Origin: Stutzerimonas stutzeri TS44
Lineage (GTDB): Bacteria > Pseudomonadota > Gammaproteobacteria > Pseudomonadales > Pseudomonadaceae
DNA length: 64,000 nucleotides
Assembly: GCA_000263395.1 (NCBI GenBank)
Contig: AJXE01000017.1
Location: 1-64,000 of the forward strand
Reading direction: 5' to 3'
The notes below the pieces were generated by a model. That model did not search any database. It had not been told where the DNA came from and saw nothing but the letters and a program-made list of their open reading frames with translations. The translations under genes were made by a program, and so were the position numbers. Below are positions 29,372 to 37,577 of the stretch, in pieces. How positions within the stretch are numbered: the first letter of the stretch is position 1; each line of letters starts with the position of its first letter.

Positions 29372-30712
29372 ATGAGCACGCTCAGCGATTCCCTGGCCTA
29401 CGGCCAGCCCAGCCGTAGCGAGACCGCAGCCCAACGCAGCACCCTGCGCCGCGCCGCCACCGCCAGCTTCATGGGCAACTTCGTCGAATGGTTCGACTAC
29501 GCCGCCTACGGCTATCTGGCGGCGGTGATCGCGGTGGTGTTCTTCCCCGCGACCGACAAGACCACCGGCCTGCTGGCCACCTTCGCAGTGTTCGCCCTCT
29601 CCTTCATCGTCCGCCCGATCGGCGGCATCGTCTGGGGTCACATCGGTGACCGCTACGGCCGGCGCAACGCCCTGTCGCTGTCGATCCTGATCATGTCCGG
29701 CGCAACCTTCTGCATCGCCTTTCTGCCGACCTACGCCCAGGTCGGCATGCTCGCCCCGCTGTTGCTCCTGCTGATCCGCCTGGTGCAGGGCTTCTCCGCC
29801 TCCGGCGAGTACGCCGGCGCGGCGGCCTTCCTCGCCGAGTACGCTCCGGACAGGAAACGCGGCTTCTACACCAGCCTGGTGCCGGCCAGCACCGCCGCCG
29901 GCCTGCTGTTCGGCTCGCTGTTCGCCGCCGGCCTGTACTCCCAGCTCGACAGCGAACAGCTGCACAGCTGGGGCTGGCGCCTGCCGTTCCTGCTCGCCGC
30001 ACCGCTGGGGCTGATCGGCCGCTACATCCGCCTGCATCTGGAAGACACCCCGAAGTTCCAGGAGATGGAAAAGGCCCTGGAGCACAAGGCGACCCAGCAT
30101 CGGCCACCGATCAGCGAACTGCTTGGCGTGCATCGCAAGCGCGTGCTGGTGGCCATCGGCGTCACCTGCCTCAACGCGGTGGCCTTCTACCTGATCCTCA
30201 GCTACATGCCCACCTACCTGTCCACCGAGCTGGGCATGAGCGAGACCGATTCGTTCCTCGCCTCCACGGTGTCACTGGCCACCTACATCGGCTTCATCTT
30301 CCTGATGGGCATACTGTCCGATCGCTTCGGCCGCAAGACCATGCTGATCGCCGCCTCCCTGCTGTTTCTCGCCGTCACCGTGCCGCTGTTCAGCGCGCTG
30401 GAGGGCCAGGCCTTCGCCTTCATCCTGCTGATCCAGATCGCCTTCGGCTTGATGCTGGCGATGAACGACGGCACCCTGCCGTGCTTTCTCGCCGAGGTGT
30501 TCCCCACCCGCGTGCGCTACAGCGGCTTCGCCTTCAGCTTCAACACCGCCAACGCGCTGTTCGGCGGAACCGCGCCGTTCATCGCCACCTGGCTGATCAG
30601 CCAGACCGGCAACAAGCTGGCCCCGGCCTGGATGCTGGTAGCCGCCGCTGGGGTGGCGCTGCTGGCGATGCTGTACATCCGCGAAACCGCTCACCAGGCG
30701 TTGAGCGACTGA
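29372..30712 (+). CDS. MFS transporter, metabolite:H+ symporter (ProP/MHS type), possibly for creatine
   Basis: 446 residues from the ATG at 29372, with RBS GGAGG. Twelve membrane helices; the MHS signature GNFVEWFDYAAYGYLAAVIA starts the first helix, the MFS motif GHIGDRYGRRNAL lies between helices 2 and 3, and the repeat copy GILSDRFGRKTML lies between 8 and 9. Relatives take up compatible solutes and small carboxylates (ProP, ShiA, KgtP). Placed between creatinase and creatininase, creatine or a related guanidino compound is the natural guess, but specificity cannot be read from the sequence. Confidence 0.88.
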   Translation: MSTLSDSLAYGQPSRSETAAQRSTLRRAATASFMGNFVEWFDYAAYGYLAAVIAVVFFPATDKTTGLLATFAVFALSFIVRPIGGIVWGHIGDRYGRRNALSLSILIMSGATFCIAFLPTYAQVGMLAPLLLLLIRLVQGFSASGEYAGAAAFLAEYAPDRKRGFYTSLVPASTAAGLLFGSLFAAGLYSQLDSEQLHSWGWRLPFLLAAPLGLIGRYIRLHLEDTPKFQEMEKALEHKATQHRPPISELLGVHRKRVLVAIGVTCLNAVAFYLILSYMPTYLSTELGMSETDSFLASTVSLATYIGFIFLMGILSDRFGRKTMLIAASLLFLAVTVPLFSALEGQAFAFILLIQIAFGLMLAMNDGTLPCFLAEVFPTRVRYSGFAFSFNTANALFGGTAPFIATWLISQTGNKLAPAWMLVAAAGVALLAMLYIRETAHQALSD

Positions 30713-30870
30713 AACATCGGATCCGGCCAACTTCAGGTCGGATTCGTGCAAAAAAACCTGACCGATATCTGCTATCAGGTGCCCATCCATGCAGCCGGGC
30801 TCCCCGGAACCTGCGCTGCCCTGTGAACAGAGGACCCGGCCTCGGCCGGTCCGCTCCACGGAGAACAACA

Positions 30871-31653
30871 ATGAGCAAGAGTGTTTTCGTTGGCGAACTG
30901 ACCTGGAAGGAATACGCAGCGCGGGTCGCCCAGGGTGACTGCGTGCTGATGCTGCCGGTCGGCGCGCTGGAACAGCACGGCCATCACATGTGCATGAACG
31001 TCGATGTGCTGCTGCCCACCGCGGTCTGCCAGCGGGTCGCCGAGCGCATCGGCGCCCTGGTGCTGCCCGGCCTGCAGTACGGCTACAAGTCGCAGCAGAA
31101 GTCCGGCGGCGGTAACCACTTCCCCGGCACCACCAGCCTGGACGGCGCCACCCTCACCGGCACGGTGCAGGACATCATCCGCGAGCTGGCCCGCCACGGC
31201 GCGCGGCGTCTGGTGATGATGAACGGCCACTACGAGAACTCCATGTTCATCGTCGAGGGCATCGACCTGGCGCTGCGCGAGCTGCGCTATGCCGGCATCG
31301 ACGACTTCAAGGTGGTGGTGCTGTCCTACTGGGACTTCGTCAAGGACCCGGCGGTGATCGAACAGCTCTACCCCGAGGGTTTCCTCGGCTGGGACATCGA
31401 GCACGGCGGCGTCTTCGAGACCTCGCTGATGCTCGCCCTGCACCCCGGCCTGGTGAACCTGGACAAGGTGGTCGACCACCCGCCGGCCACCTTCCCGCCC
31501 TACGACGTGTTCCCGGTCGATCCGGCGCGCACGCCGGCGGCCGGCACCCTGTCGTCGGCCAAGACCGCCAGCCTGGCGAAGGGCGAGCTGATCCTCGAGG
31601 TCTGCGTCGCCGGCATCGCCGAGGCCATCGGCCAGGAGTTCCCGGCCACCTGA
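30871..31653 (+). CDS. crnA: Creatininase (creatinine amidohydrolase)
   Basis: 260 residues from the ATG at 30871 with RBS GGAG; same length and nearly the same sequence as the P. putida enzyme. Metal-binding residues known for the family are visible: Glu and His in GALEQHGHHM, Asp in MNVDVLLPT, and His and Glu in MNGHYENSM (about residues 118-126); the Trp-containing loop near FLGWDIEHGGVFET closes the active site. It interconverts creatinine and creatine using Zn/Mn, as a hexamer. The longer open frame upstream (from 30481) lies inside the MFS gene and is a shadow. It acts immediately before creatinase. Confidence 0.96.
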   Translation: MSKSVFVGELTWKEYAARVAQGDCVLMLPVGALEQHGHHMCMNVDVLLPTAVCQRVAERIGALVLPGLQYGYKSQQKSGGGNHFPGTTSLDGATLTGTVQDIIRELARHGARRLVMMNGHYENSMFIVEGIDLALRELRYAGIDDFKVVVLSYWDFVKDPAVIEQLYPEGFLGWDIEHGGVFETSLMLALHPGLVNLDKVVDHPPATFPPYDVFPVDPARTPAAGTLSSAKTASLAKGELILEVCVAGIAEAIGQEFPAT

Positions 31654-31756
31654 CCCTGCAGCGCGTCACCCCGAACACCGAACACCGAACAAGCGACTTC
31701 ACGACCTCAACAAATACAAAAAAGGCCGCCACGGCGGTCGCGAGGAAGTTTCAGCT

Positions 31757-33151
31757 ATGTCGAATTCAGACGCACATAAAGAATACGGACTGGCCCAGAT
31801 CAAACCCGAGGAGCGCAGCTACGGCTTCGTCGACACGGTATGGACCTGGTTCGGCTCCGGCATCAATACCGGCTCCTGGTTCTTCGGCGGCATGGCCGCC
31901 TCCCTGGGCATGGTCTTCGTCCTGCAGTACAGCGTGCTGTGGTTGCCGCTGATGATGATTCCCTGGGCGATGGTGGCCTATATCGGCTACCGCTACGGCG
32001 CCAGTACCGCGGTAGTGGCCCGGCCGTCACTGGGCACCAAGGGCTCGCAACTGACCGGCATCGCCCAATTCCTGGTGCTGATCGGCTGGCCCAGCGTGAA
32101 CAGCTTCATCGCCGCCATCTCCCTGACCCACGTATTCGGCGCCGCCTTCGGCTGGCCGGCGTTCGGTCAGCCGGGATCGGCGGGACCGATGGTCATCGGC
32201 ATCCTGCTGACCGCCGTCGCCCAGGGGGTGATCACCTTCCTCGGCCATGAGGCGATCCGTTATCTGGAGCGCATCGCCGGCGTCCTGCTGCTGGCACTCG
32301 GCGGCTGGGTCACCTACATCGTCCTGTCGAAGTGGAACCTTGAGCAGGTCATGGCCTTCCAGGTGCAGAATCCGACTCACAGCGTGGCCTTCTTCATTGA
32401 TCTGGCCTTCGGCTTCTCCTGGACCTGGGCGCAGGTGGCGGACTTCTCGCGCTTCTCCAAGACCGGCCGGGCAGCCACGGTGGGCACCTGGCTGGGCCTG
32501 AACATCGGTCAGGGCTGGTTCATGCTGATCGGCGCCATCGGCACCATCGGCGTGGCGCTGCAGACCGGCAGCATCGATCCGAACAACTCCGACCCGAGCT
32601 CCACCCTGGCCACCCTGGGCCTGGGCCTGGTGTCCTTCCTGGTGCTGATCTTCGCCACCGTGAGCACCAACGTCACCGTGCTGTACGGTTCGGGGATGGG
32701 CCTGCTGGGTGCCTTCAAGCGCCTGACACCGAAGAAGGCGCTGGCGATCATCGTCGTGCTGCAGCTGGGACTGTGCTTCGTGCCGATGGCCTTCGACTCC
32801 TTCCTGCACTACTTCGAGACCTTCCTCGGCGTGATCGGCGGGCTGTTCATCCCGTTGTGGACCATCATCCTGGTGGACTACTTCTTCATCCGCGGCAAGC
32901 GCATCAGCGACCGGGACCTGTTCGCCGAAGCCGGCGGCGCCTACTACGGCGTCAACGGCTGGAACCTGGCGGGAATCGCCGCGCTGGTACTGGGCTTTGC
33001 CACGTACTTCATCCTCGCCCACGTGTTCAAGGACGTCGCCGCCCAGTACACCGCAAGCTTCCCGGCGATCCTGATCTCCGGCCTGGCCTACGCGGTGCTG
33101 GCGAAAAAGCCTGCGGTCGCCCTGCGCCCTAGCGCCCAGGGCGGCCTCTGA
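31757..33151 (+). CDS. NCS1/CodB-family permease, candidate creatinine importer
   Basis: 464 residues with about twelve membrane helices. The N terminus (EERSYGFVDTVWTWFGSGINTGSWFFGG) is the NCS1 first-helix pattern with the discontinuous helix; SWTWAQVADFSRFSK matches the middle signature of cytosine/allantoin permeases. It follows creatininase by 103 bp. Creatinine is a small cyclic amide similar in shape to cytosine, so import of creatinine is plausible from context; it is not shown by sequence. Ends at a bidirectional terminator shared with the regulator gene. Confidence 0.87.
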   Translation: MSNSDAHKEYGLAQIKPEERSYGFVDTVWTWFGSGINTGSWFFGGMAASLGMVFVLQYSVLWLPLMMIPWAMVAYIGYRYGASTAVVARPSLGTKGSQLTGIAQFLVLIGWPSVNSFIAAISLTHVFGAAFGWPAFGQPGSAGPMVIGILLTAVAQGVITFLGHEAIRYLERIAGVLLLALGGWVTYIVLSKWNLEQVMAFQVQNPTHSVAFFIDLAFGFSWTWAQVADFSRFSKTGRAATVGTWLGLNIGQGWFMLIGAIGTIGVALQTGSIDPNNSDPSSTLATLGLGLVSFLVLIFATVSTNVTVLYGSGMGLLGAFKRLTPKKALAIIVVLQLGLCFVPMAFDSFLHYFETFLGVIGGLFIPLWTIILVDYFFIRGKRISDRDLFAEAGGAYYGVNGWNLAGIAALVLGFATYFILAHVFKDVAAQYTASFPAILISGLAYAVLAKKPAVALRPSAQGGL

Positions 33152-33170
33152 AACACACCGCCGCGCAATG

Positions 33171-33205
33171 AAAATGCCGCCCCCCGCAAGGAGGGCGGCA
33201 TTTTT
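33171..33205. terminator. Bidirectional terminator between the permease and regulator genes
   Basis: AAAATGCCGCCC (33171-33182) pairs with GGGCGGCATTTT (33193-33204) over a 10-base loop, and the right side continues TTTTTGTTTG. A-run on the left and T-run on the right serve both converging genes. Confidence 0.93.
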
Positions 33206-33243
33206 GTTTGCGGGACAGGCGGCGGCGGGCCGGGCGCCGCTCC

Positions 33244-34245
33244 TCAGCCGTGCAGCGGGCTCTGCTTGCGCTCGCCGCGCGGCGAGTGGCCGAACTGGCG
33301 GCTGTAGCACTTGGAGAAGTGCGCCGGCGAGGTGAAGCCGCAGGCCAGGGCGATGTCGCGCACCTGGGATTCGCTGCGCAGCAGCAGGTCGCGCGCGCGC
33401 TTGAGGCGCAGCTCCAGGTAGTACTGGCTGGGCGTGCGCTCCAGGTGCTTGTGGAACAGGCGCTCCAGCTGGCGCACCGACACCTCGTTGAGCTGGGCCA
33501 GTTCCTCCAGCTCCAGCGGCTCCTCGAGGTTGGCCTCCATGATCGCGACGATCTGGCTGAGCTTGGGCTGCGCGTGGCCGAGCTGCTGGCGCAGCGGCAC
33601 ACGCTGCGGCTCGCGGGCGCCACGCATGCGGTCGCAGAGCAGCAGCTCGGCCGCCTGGCTGGCCAGTTCCACGCCGCCCGGCTCGCGCCCGACCAGTTGC
33701 AGCACCATGTCCATCGAGGCCGTGCCGCCGGAGCAGGTGTAGCGATCGCGGTCCAGCTCGTACAGCTGGTTGGAGATGATGATGCCGGGGAATTTCTCCT
33801 TGACCTGCTCGATATCTTCCCAGTGCAGGGTGCAGCGGTAGCCCTTGAGCAGCCCGGCGCAGGCCAGCAGGTGGCTGCCGGTACAGATGCCGCCCAGCGG
33901 CACGCCCAGCTCGGACTGGCGCCGTAGCCAGTTGAGCAGCGGCCGGTCGTAGCTCGCCGGAATCGGGTTGGAGCCAACCACCAGCAGGGTGTCCAGCGGC
34001 GGCGCCTGCTCGATGCTGTAGTCGGGCAGCACGCGCATGCCGTTGCTGGCCTGGACCGCCTCCAGGGTGCTGGCGATCAGCGGCGTGCGATACAGCGGCC
34101 GTCGGGCCACCAGGCCGGCAATGCGCAACACCTCGATGGCCGAGGCGAAACCGATAGCGGAGAAGTTGGGGAGCAGCAGGAAGCCGAAGGTTCGCGGGTT
34201 CGCGGCAACGGGTGTCGGCGCCTGTGCAGCGGCTTTGTTGTTCAT
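33244..34245 (-). CDS. GATase1-AraC transcriptional regulator (GbdR/SouR/CrnR type)
   Basis: 333 residues from the ATG at 34245, preceded by AGGGAT. The first 190 residues are a DJ-1/GATase1-like sensor domain (FGFLLLPNFSAIGFASAIEVLR; GGICTGSHLLA contains the Cys position of the nucleophile elbow), and the last 100 are an AraC double HTH (VSVRQLERLFHKHL and ACGFTSPAHFSKCY). In Pseudomonas this subfamily controls choline-, carnitine-, sarcosine- and creatine-derived catabolism. It is divergent from glyA-soxBDAG and convergent with the creatinine genes, so it is the obvious activator of both sets. I cannot separate SouR, GbdR and CrnR orthology without alignment. Confidence 0.88.
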   Translation of the reverse strand: MNNKAAAQAPTPVAANPRTFGFLLLPNFSAIGFASAIEVLRIAGLVARRPLYRTPLIASTLEAVQASNGMRVLPDYSIEQAPPLDTLLVVGSNPIPASYDRPLLNWLRRQSELGVPLGGICTGSHLLACAGLLKGYRCTLHWEDIEQVKEKFPGIIISNQLYELDRDRYTCSGGTASMDMVLQLVGREPGGVELASQAAELLLCDRMRGAREPQRVPLRQQLGHAQPKLSQIVAIMEANLEEPLELEELAQLNEVSVRQLERLFHKHLERTPSQYYLELRLKRARDLLLRSESQVRDIALACGFTSPAHFSKCYSRQFGHSPRGERKQSPLHG

Positions 34246-34531
34246 TGGTATCCCTGTCCGGTCAGCCCCGGGAAGTCGGGAAATCCCAGGCGCATGCCCC
34301 TGCGATGGGCACGCTCGGATACTACACCGGAACGTCAACAGGCAGGGGCCACCCACAGCGCGCCCAGGCATGCCGATTTGAGCATTTTCATGTCGCAATC
34401 AGGCAATTGGCAGGCCCGCGGAATCAGCACAATCGATCGCACGGGGCCCTGGCAGGTGCGTCACATCGCCGCGCCAGGCACTTCCTAAACGCAGACGCGG
34501 CCCGTGGCGGGTTGCCAGGAGAATAAGAAAA
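34246..34531. promoter_or_regulatory. Divergent promoter region, regulator / glyA
   Basis: 286 bp. It contains CATGTCGCAA at 34389-34398; the 8-mer CATGTCGC also occurs, inverted, at 29277-29284 upstream of the MFS gene, and GTCGCAA occurs at 27668 and 27737 upstream of creatinase and at 42477 upstream of the porin. These may be half-sites of the regulator. The glyA RBS is AGGAGA at 34518-34523. Confidence 0.4.
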
Positions 34532-35785
34532 ATGTTCAGCAAACAGGACCAGATCCAGGGCTACGACGATGAACTGTTCGCCGCCATCGAGCAGGAGGAA
34601 CGTCGCCAGGAAGATCACATCGAACTGATCGCCTCGGAGAACTACACCAGCAAGCGCGTCATGCAGGCCCAGGGCAGCGGACTGACCAACAAGTACGCCG
34701 AAGGCTACCCGGGCAAGCGCTACTACGGCGGCTGCGAGCACGTCGACAAGGTCGAGGCACTGGCCATCGAGCGTGCCAAGGAACTGTTTGGCGCCGACTA
34801 CGCCAACGTCCAGCCGCACTCCGGTTCCTCGGCCAACGGCGCCGTCTACCTGGCCCTGCTGCAGCCCGGCGACACCCTGCTGGGCATGAGCCTGGCCCAC
34901 GGCGGCCACCTGACCCACGGCGCCAAGGTTTCCTCCTCGGGCAAGCTGTACAACGCCGTGCAGTACGGCATCGACACCGCTACCGGCCTGATCGACTACG
35001 ACGAGGTCGAGCGCCTGGCGCTGGAGCACAAGCCGAAGATGATCGTCGCCGGCTTCTCCGCCTACTCCAAGACCCTCGACTTCCCGCGCTTTCGCGAGAT
35101 CGCCGACAAGGTCGGCGCCTACCTGTTCGTCGACATGGCCCACGTCGCCGGGCTGGTCGCCGCCGGCCTGTACCCGAACCCCGTGCCGTTCGCCGACGTG
35201 GTCACCACCACCACCCACAAGACCCTGCGCGGCCCGCGTGGCGGCCTGATCCTCGCCAAACACAACGAGGAGATCGAGAAGAAGCTCAACGCTGCGGTAT
35301 TCCCCGGCGCTCAGGGCGGCCCGCTGATGCACGTGATCGCGGCCAAGGCGGTGTGCTTCAAGGAAGCCCTGGAGCCTGGCTTCAAGGCCTACCAGCAGCA
35401 GGTCATCGACAACGCCCAGGCGATGGCCAAGGTGTTCATCGAGCGCGGCTACGACGTGGTTTCCGGTGGTACCGACAACCACCTGTTCCTGGTCAGCCTG
35501 ATCAAGCAGGGCATCACCGGCAAGGATGCGGACGCGGCCCTGGGTTACGCCGGCATCACCGTCAACAAGAACGCGGTGCCCAACGACCCGCAGTCGCCCT
35601 TCGTCACTTCGGGCCTGCGCATCGGTACGCCGGCCATCACCACCCGCGGCTTCAAAGAGGCCCAGAGCATCGCGCTGGCTGGCTGGATCTGCGACATCCT
35701 CGACCACATGGACGATGCCGACGTCGCGGCTGAGGTGGCCCGCCAGGTCGCCGGTCTGTGCGCGGACTATCCGGTTTACCGCTAA
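34532..35785 (+). CDS. glyA: Serine hydroxymethyltransferase of the sarcosine operon
   Basis: 417 residues, full length. The PLP lysine is in [16 protein letters not shown] (about residue 229), and the substrate-binding segments near [11 protein letters not shown] and [13 protein letters not shown] are intact. It combines glycine and 5,10-methylene-THF, the two products of sarcosine oxidase, into serine. Pseudomonas has a second glyA elsewhere; this copy heads the soxBDAG operon as glyA1 does in P. aeruginosa, and the gap to soxB is 115 bp with a stem-loop. It is the first gene after the divergent promoter. Confidence 0.96.
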   Translation: MFSKQDQIQGYDDELFAAIEQEERRQEDHIELIASENYTSKRVMQAQGSGLTNKYAEGYPGKRYYGGCEHVDKVEALAIERAKELFGADYANVQPHSGSSANGAVYLALLQPGDTLLGMSLAHGGHLTHGAKVSSSGKLYNAVQYGIDTATGLIDYDEVERLALEHKPKMIVAGFSAYSKTLDFPRFREIADKVGAYLFVDMAHVAGLVAAGLYPNPVPFADVVTTTTHKTLRGPRGGLILAKHNEEIEKKLNAAVFPGAQGGPLMHVIAAKAVCFKEALEPGFKAYQQQVIDNAQAMAKVFIERGYDVVSGGTDNHLFLVSLIKQGITGKDADAALGYAGITVNKNAVPNDPQSPFVTSGLRIGTPAITTRGFKEAQSIALAGWICDILDHMDDADVAAEVARQVAGLCADYPVYR

Positions 35786-35827
35786 CGCATCGCTTAAGAC
35801 ATAGGAGCCGGCCGGCTGGCGAAGCGC

Positions 35828-35859
35828 GGCAGCACGGGCGAACCAATCGCCCGACTGCC
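35828..35859 (+). other. Stem-loop in the glyA-soxB gap
   Basis: GGCAG (35828-35832) pairs with CTGCC (35855-35859) and GGGCGA (35836-35841) with TCGCCC (35847-35852), with a 3x3 internal loop between. No T-run. One of a series of hairpins at the junctions of this operon. Confidence 0.5.
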
Positions 35860-35900
35860 ACGGGTCAAGAAGCGTCCGGGACAGAATCGAGGAGCACCTT

Positions 35901-37151
35901 ATGCAACGTTATTCCGGCTTCGGCCTGTTCAAGCACTCCCTGAGCCATCACGAGAACTGGCAGCGCATGTGGCGCAACCCCACGCCCAAGCAGGTGTACG
36001 ACGTGATCATCGTCGGCGGCGGCGGCCACGGTCTGGCCACGGCCTACTACCTGGCCAAGGAATTCGGCGTGAAGAACGTCGCCGTGGTGGAAAAGGGCTG
36101 GCTGGGCGGCGGCAACACCGCGCGCAACACCACCATCGTGCGTTCCAACTACCTCTGGGACGAGTCGGCGCAGCTCTACGAGCATGCCATGAAGCTCTGG
36201 GAAGGCCTTTCCCAGGACATCAACTACAACGTCATGTACTCGCCACGCGGCGTCTACAACCTGTGCCACACCCTGCAGGACATGCGCGACTCGGAACGCC
36301 GGGTCAACGCCAACCGCCTCAACGGCATCGACGGCGAGCTGCTCGACACCCGCCAGGTCGCCGAGGAAATCCCCTACCTCGACTGCGGCAAGCACACCCG
36401 CTACCCGATCCTGGGTGCCACCGTGCAGCGGCGCGGCGGCGTCGCCCGCCACGACGCGGTGGCCTGGGGCTATGCGCGGGCCGCAGACGCCGCCGGCGTC
36501 GATCTGATCCAGCAGACCGAAGTGACCGGATTCCGCAAGCAGGACGGCGTGGTGATCGGTGTGGAAACCAACCGCGGCTTCATCGGCGCCCGCCGCGTGG
36601 GCGTGGTTACCGCCGGCAACTCGGGGCACATGGCCAAGCTCGCCGGCTTCCGCCTGCCGATCGAGTCGCACCCGCTGCAGGCGCTGGTTTCCGAACCGAT
36701 CAAGCCCATCATCGACAGCGTGATCATGTCCAACGCCGTGCACGGCTACATCAGCCAGTCGGACAAGGGCGACCTGGTCATCGGTGCCGGCATCGACGGC
36801 TACAACGGCTACGGCCAGCGTGGCTCCTACCCGACCGTCGAGCACACCCTGCAGGCCATCGTCGAGATGTTCCCGGTGCTCTCGCGCGTGCGCATGAACC
36901 GTCAGTGGGGCGGCATCGTCGACACCAGCCCGGACGCCTGCCCGGTCATCTCCAAGACGCCGGTGAAGAACCTGTTCTTCAACTGCGGCTGGGGCACCGG
37001 TGGCTTCAAGGCCACTCCCGGCTCGGGCCACGTGTTCGCCGCCAGCCTGGCGCGCGGCGAAATGCATCCGCTGGCCCTGCCCTTCGCTATGGATCGCTTC
37101 CACACCGGCGCGCTCATCGACGAGCACGGCGCGGCGGCGGTGGCGCACTGA
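35901..37151 (+). CDS. soxB: Sarcosine oxidase beta subunit
   Basis: 416 residues. The N-terminal FAD-binding Rossmann motif is IIVGGGGHGLATAYYLAKE (about residues 35-53), followed by the DAO-fold substrate domain; ARHDAVAWGYARAADAAG lies in the region where the covalent FMN is attached in heterotetrameric enzymes (His in VARHDAV, about residue 173). It oxidises sarcosine to glycine and a methylene group, passing electrons to oxygen or NAD-linked sites on the complex. RBS CGAGGAG. Followed by a pair of palindromes before soxD. Confidence 0.96.
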   Translation: MQRYSGFGLFKHSLSHHENWQRMWRNPTPKQVYDVIIVGGGGHGLATAYYLAKEFGVKNVAVVEKGWLGGGNTARNTTIVRSNYLWDESAQLYEHAMKLWEGLSQDINYNVMYSPRGVYNLCHTLQDMRDSERRVNANRLNGIDGELLDTRQVAEEIPYLDCGKHTRYPILGATVQRRGGVARHDAVAWGYARAADAAGVDLIQQTEVTGFRKQDGVVIGVETNRGFIGARRVGVVTAGNSGHMAKLAGFRLPIESHPLQALVSEPIKPIIDSVIMSNAVHGYISQSDKGDLVIGAGIDGYNGYGQRGSYPTVEHTLQAIVEMFPVLSRVRMNRQWGGIVDTSPDACPVISKTPVKNLFFNCGWGTGGFKATPGSGHVFAASLARGEMHPLALPFAMDRFHTGALIDEHGAAAVAH

Positions 37152-37162
37152 TCCCGATGGAA

Positions 37163-37227
37163 GGTGGATAGCGGCTCCGCCGTATCCACCGAAGCCGCTT
37201 TGCGGTGGATGGCGCGGGCCATCCACC
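37163..37227 (+). repeat. Two REP-like palindromes between soxB and soxD
   Basis: GGTGGATA (37163-37170) pairs with TATCCACC (37183-37190), with GCGGC/GCCG continuing the stem; then GGTGGATGG (37204-37212) pairs with CCATCCACC (37219-37227). Both stems share the GGTGGAT core, like the palindromic units that recur between genes in pseudomonads. Confidence 0.7.
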
Positions 37228-37250
37228 CCACGAGTCGTAGGAGACACATC

Positions 37251-37577
37251 ATGCTGAACATTTTCTGCCCCCACTGCGGGGAATTGCGTAGCGAAGAGGA
37301 ATTCCACGCCGCCGGCCAGGCGCACATCGCGCGGCCGCTGGACCCCGAGGCCTGCACCGACGCCGAGTGGGGCGAATACCTGTTCTTCCGCGACAACCCG
37401 CGCGGCCTGCACCACGAACTCTGGCTGCACGCGGCCGGTTGCCGCAAGTACTTCAATGCCACGCGGCACACCATCAGCTACGAAATCGTCGAGACCTACA
37501 AGATCGGCGAGCAGCCAAGCCACGGCGAACACGCCCACGTCGAAAAAAAACAACAAGCACAGGAAGCCACGGCATGA
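37251..37577 (+). CDS. soxD: Sarcosine oxidase delta subunit
   Basis: 108 residues from the ATG at 37251 with RBS TAGGAG; a longer reading from 37164 starts inside the palindromes. Zinc ligands of the family are visible: CPHCG near the N terminus, then His and Cys in HHELWLHAAGCRKYF. The C-terminal tail is hydrophilic (HGEHAHVEKKQQAQEATA). The delta subunit packs against alpha and is needed for the heterotetramer. Its stop overlaps the soxA start (ATGA at 37574-37577). Confidence 0.95.
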   Translation: MLNIFCPHCGELRSEEEFHAAGQAHIARPLDPEACTDAEWGEYLFFRDNPRGLHHELWLHAAGCRKYFNATRHTISYEIVETYKIGEQPSHGEHAHVEKKQQAQEATA

